NCBI GenBank assembly: GCA_028708215.1
Contig: JAQVZL010000001.1
Coordinates: 46,523 to 96,147, forward strand
Origin: Bacteroidales bacterium
Lineage (GTDB): Bacteria > Bacteroidota > Bacteroidia > Bacteroidales > UBA932
Direction of reading: 5' to 3'
DNA length: 49,625 bases
Notes under the pieces: model-generated
Told to the model about the DNA's origin: nothing
Database searches by the model: none
Seen by the model: the letters and a program-made list of their open reading frames with translations, nothing else
Translations under genes and position numbers: made by a program
Part shown: positions 48,941 through 49,625 of the stretch, one piece after another
Layout of the letters: the number at the start of each line of letters is the position of its first letter
How positions within the stretch are numbered: position 1 is the stretch's first letter

Positions 48941-49625
48941 TTTGCTTTCTCTCAAGATTCCTAAAGTAATCTATGGTTTTTTTGAGTCCCTCTTCTAGTT
49001 CTATTTTTGGGTTCCAGCCAAGCAACTCCCTTGCATAACGTATATCTGGCTGCCTTTGTTTAGGATCGTCCATTGGTAGCTCTTTAAAGAGATATTTTGA
49101 AGAGGAGTTGGTTAATGCAACCACCTTTTGTGCTAGGTCCTTTATAGTAAACTCATTGGGGTTCCCTATGTTCACAGGTCCTATAACAGAATCTGGAGTA
49201 TCCATCATTTTAACTAGACCCTCTACTAAGTCACTTACATATTGGAAACTTCTTGTTTGGCTACCCTCTCCATAAAGAGTTATGTCTCTATTAGAGAGAG
49301 CCTGTACAATAAAATTAGAAACTACTCTTCCATCTGCAGGATGCATATTGGGGCCATAAGTATTAAAAATTCTAACTATTTTAATTCTAACTCCATTTTG
49401 TCTATAGTAATCCATAAAAAGAGTCTCGGCACATCTTTTACCCTCGTCATAACAAGAGCGAATACCAATAGGATTGACATTACCCCAGTAAGCCTCATCT
49501 TGAGGATGGACAGTAGGGTCGCCATAAACTTCACTTGTAGAGGCTTGTAATATCTTAGCATTTACCCTTTTTGCAAGCCCTAACATATTTATAGCTCCCA
49601 TTACAGAAGTTTTAACGGTTTTTAT
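48930..49625 (-). CDS. NAD-dependent sugar epimerase, UDP-glucuronate decarboxylase (UXS)-like; truncated by window edge
   Basis: [66 protein letters not shown]; reading frame runs open through 49625. Confidence 0.9.
   Translation of the reverse strand: MKTVKTSVMGAINMLGLAKRVNAKILQASTSEVYGDPTVHPQDEAYWGNVNPIGIRSCYDEGKRCAETLFMDYYRQNGVRIKIVRIFNTYGPNMHPADGRVVSNFIVQALSNRDITLYGEGSQTRSFQYVSDLVEGLVKMMDTPDSVIGPVNIGNPNEFTIKDLAQKVVALTNSSSKYLFKELPMDDPKQRQPDIRYARELLGWNPKIELEEGLKKTIDYFRNLERKQNGN

Noticed and set aside
1-49625. CRISPR array, insertion sequence, prophage or integron
   Set aside because: No regularly spaced direct repeats, transposase, integrase or phage structural genes were recognised.

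Overview
This AT-rich window looks like a Bacteroidetes (Bacteroidales-type) chromosome segment: ribosomal gene order, TTTG-N19-TAnnTTTG promoters and the protein families all point that way. From left to right it carries: an FMN reductase; a tRNA(CAT); the str operon rpsL-rpsG-fusA-rpsJ, ending at rpsJ; ornithine aminotransferase plus a CtlX-like guanidino-group hydrolase; class III FBPase with a stand-alone receiver; superoxide dismutase; a CYTH protein; a secreted C1 peptidase; an RND efflux operon; TauE/SafE; an NtrC-type regulator; a six-gene ABC-2/HlyD/TolC exporter operon; two tandem LruC-domain lipoproteins; a large exopolysaccharide/O-antigen cluster (about 31.9-46.7 kb); an EEP-family protein; a REC-histidine kinase; and a UDP-glucuronate decarboxylase-like gene cut by the window edge. 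Points most worth a second look: (1) an in-frame TAG at 23998-24000 inside an otherwise intact ABC ATPase gene, so the listed ORF is N-terminally truncated; (2) an apparent signalling-to-polysaccharide module made of a priming glycosyltransferase with a degenerate receiver domain, an overlapping stand-alone receiver, a nearby REC-HK, a Wzz/BY-kinase-like protein with eroded Walker motifs and a half-length TolC-like protein; (3) an Asp14 tract encoded by a (GAT)n microsatellite in one of the two LruC paralogues; (4) the str operon broken after rpsJ; (5) several perfect inverted repeats upstream of operons. No CRISPR array, transposase or prophage was seen. All assignments are by eye, with no database search.
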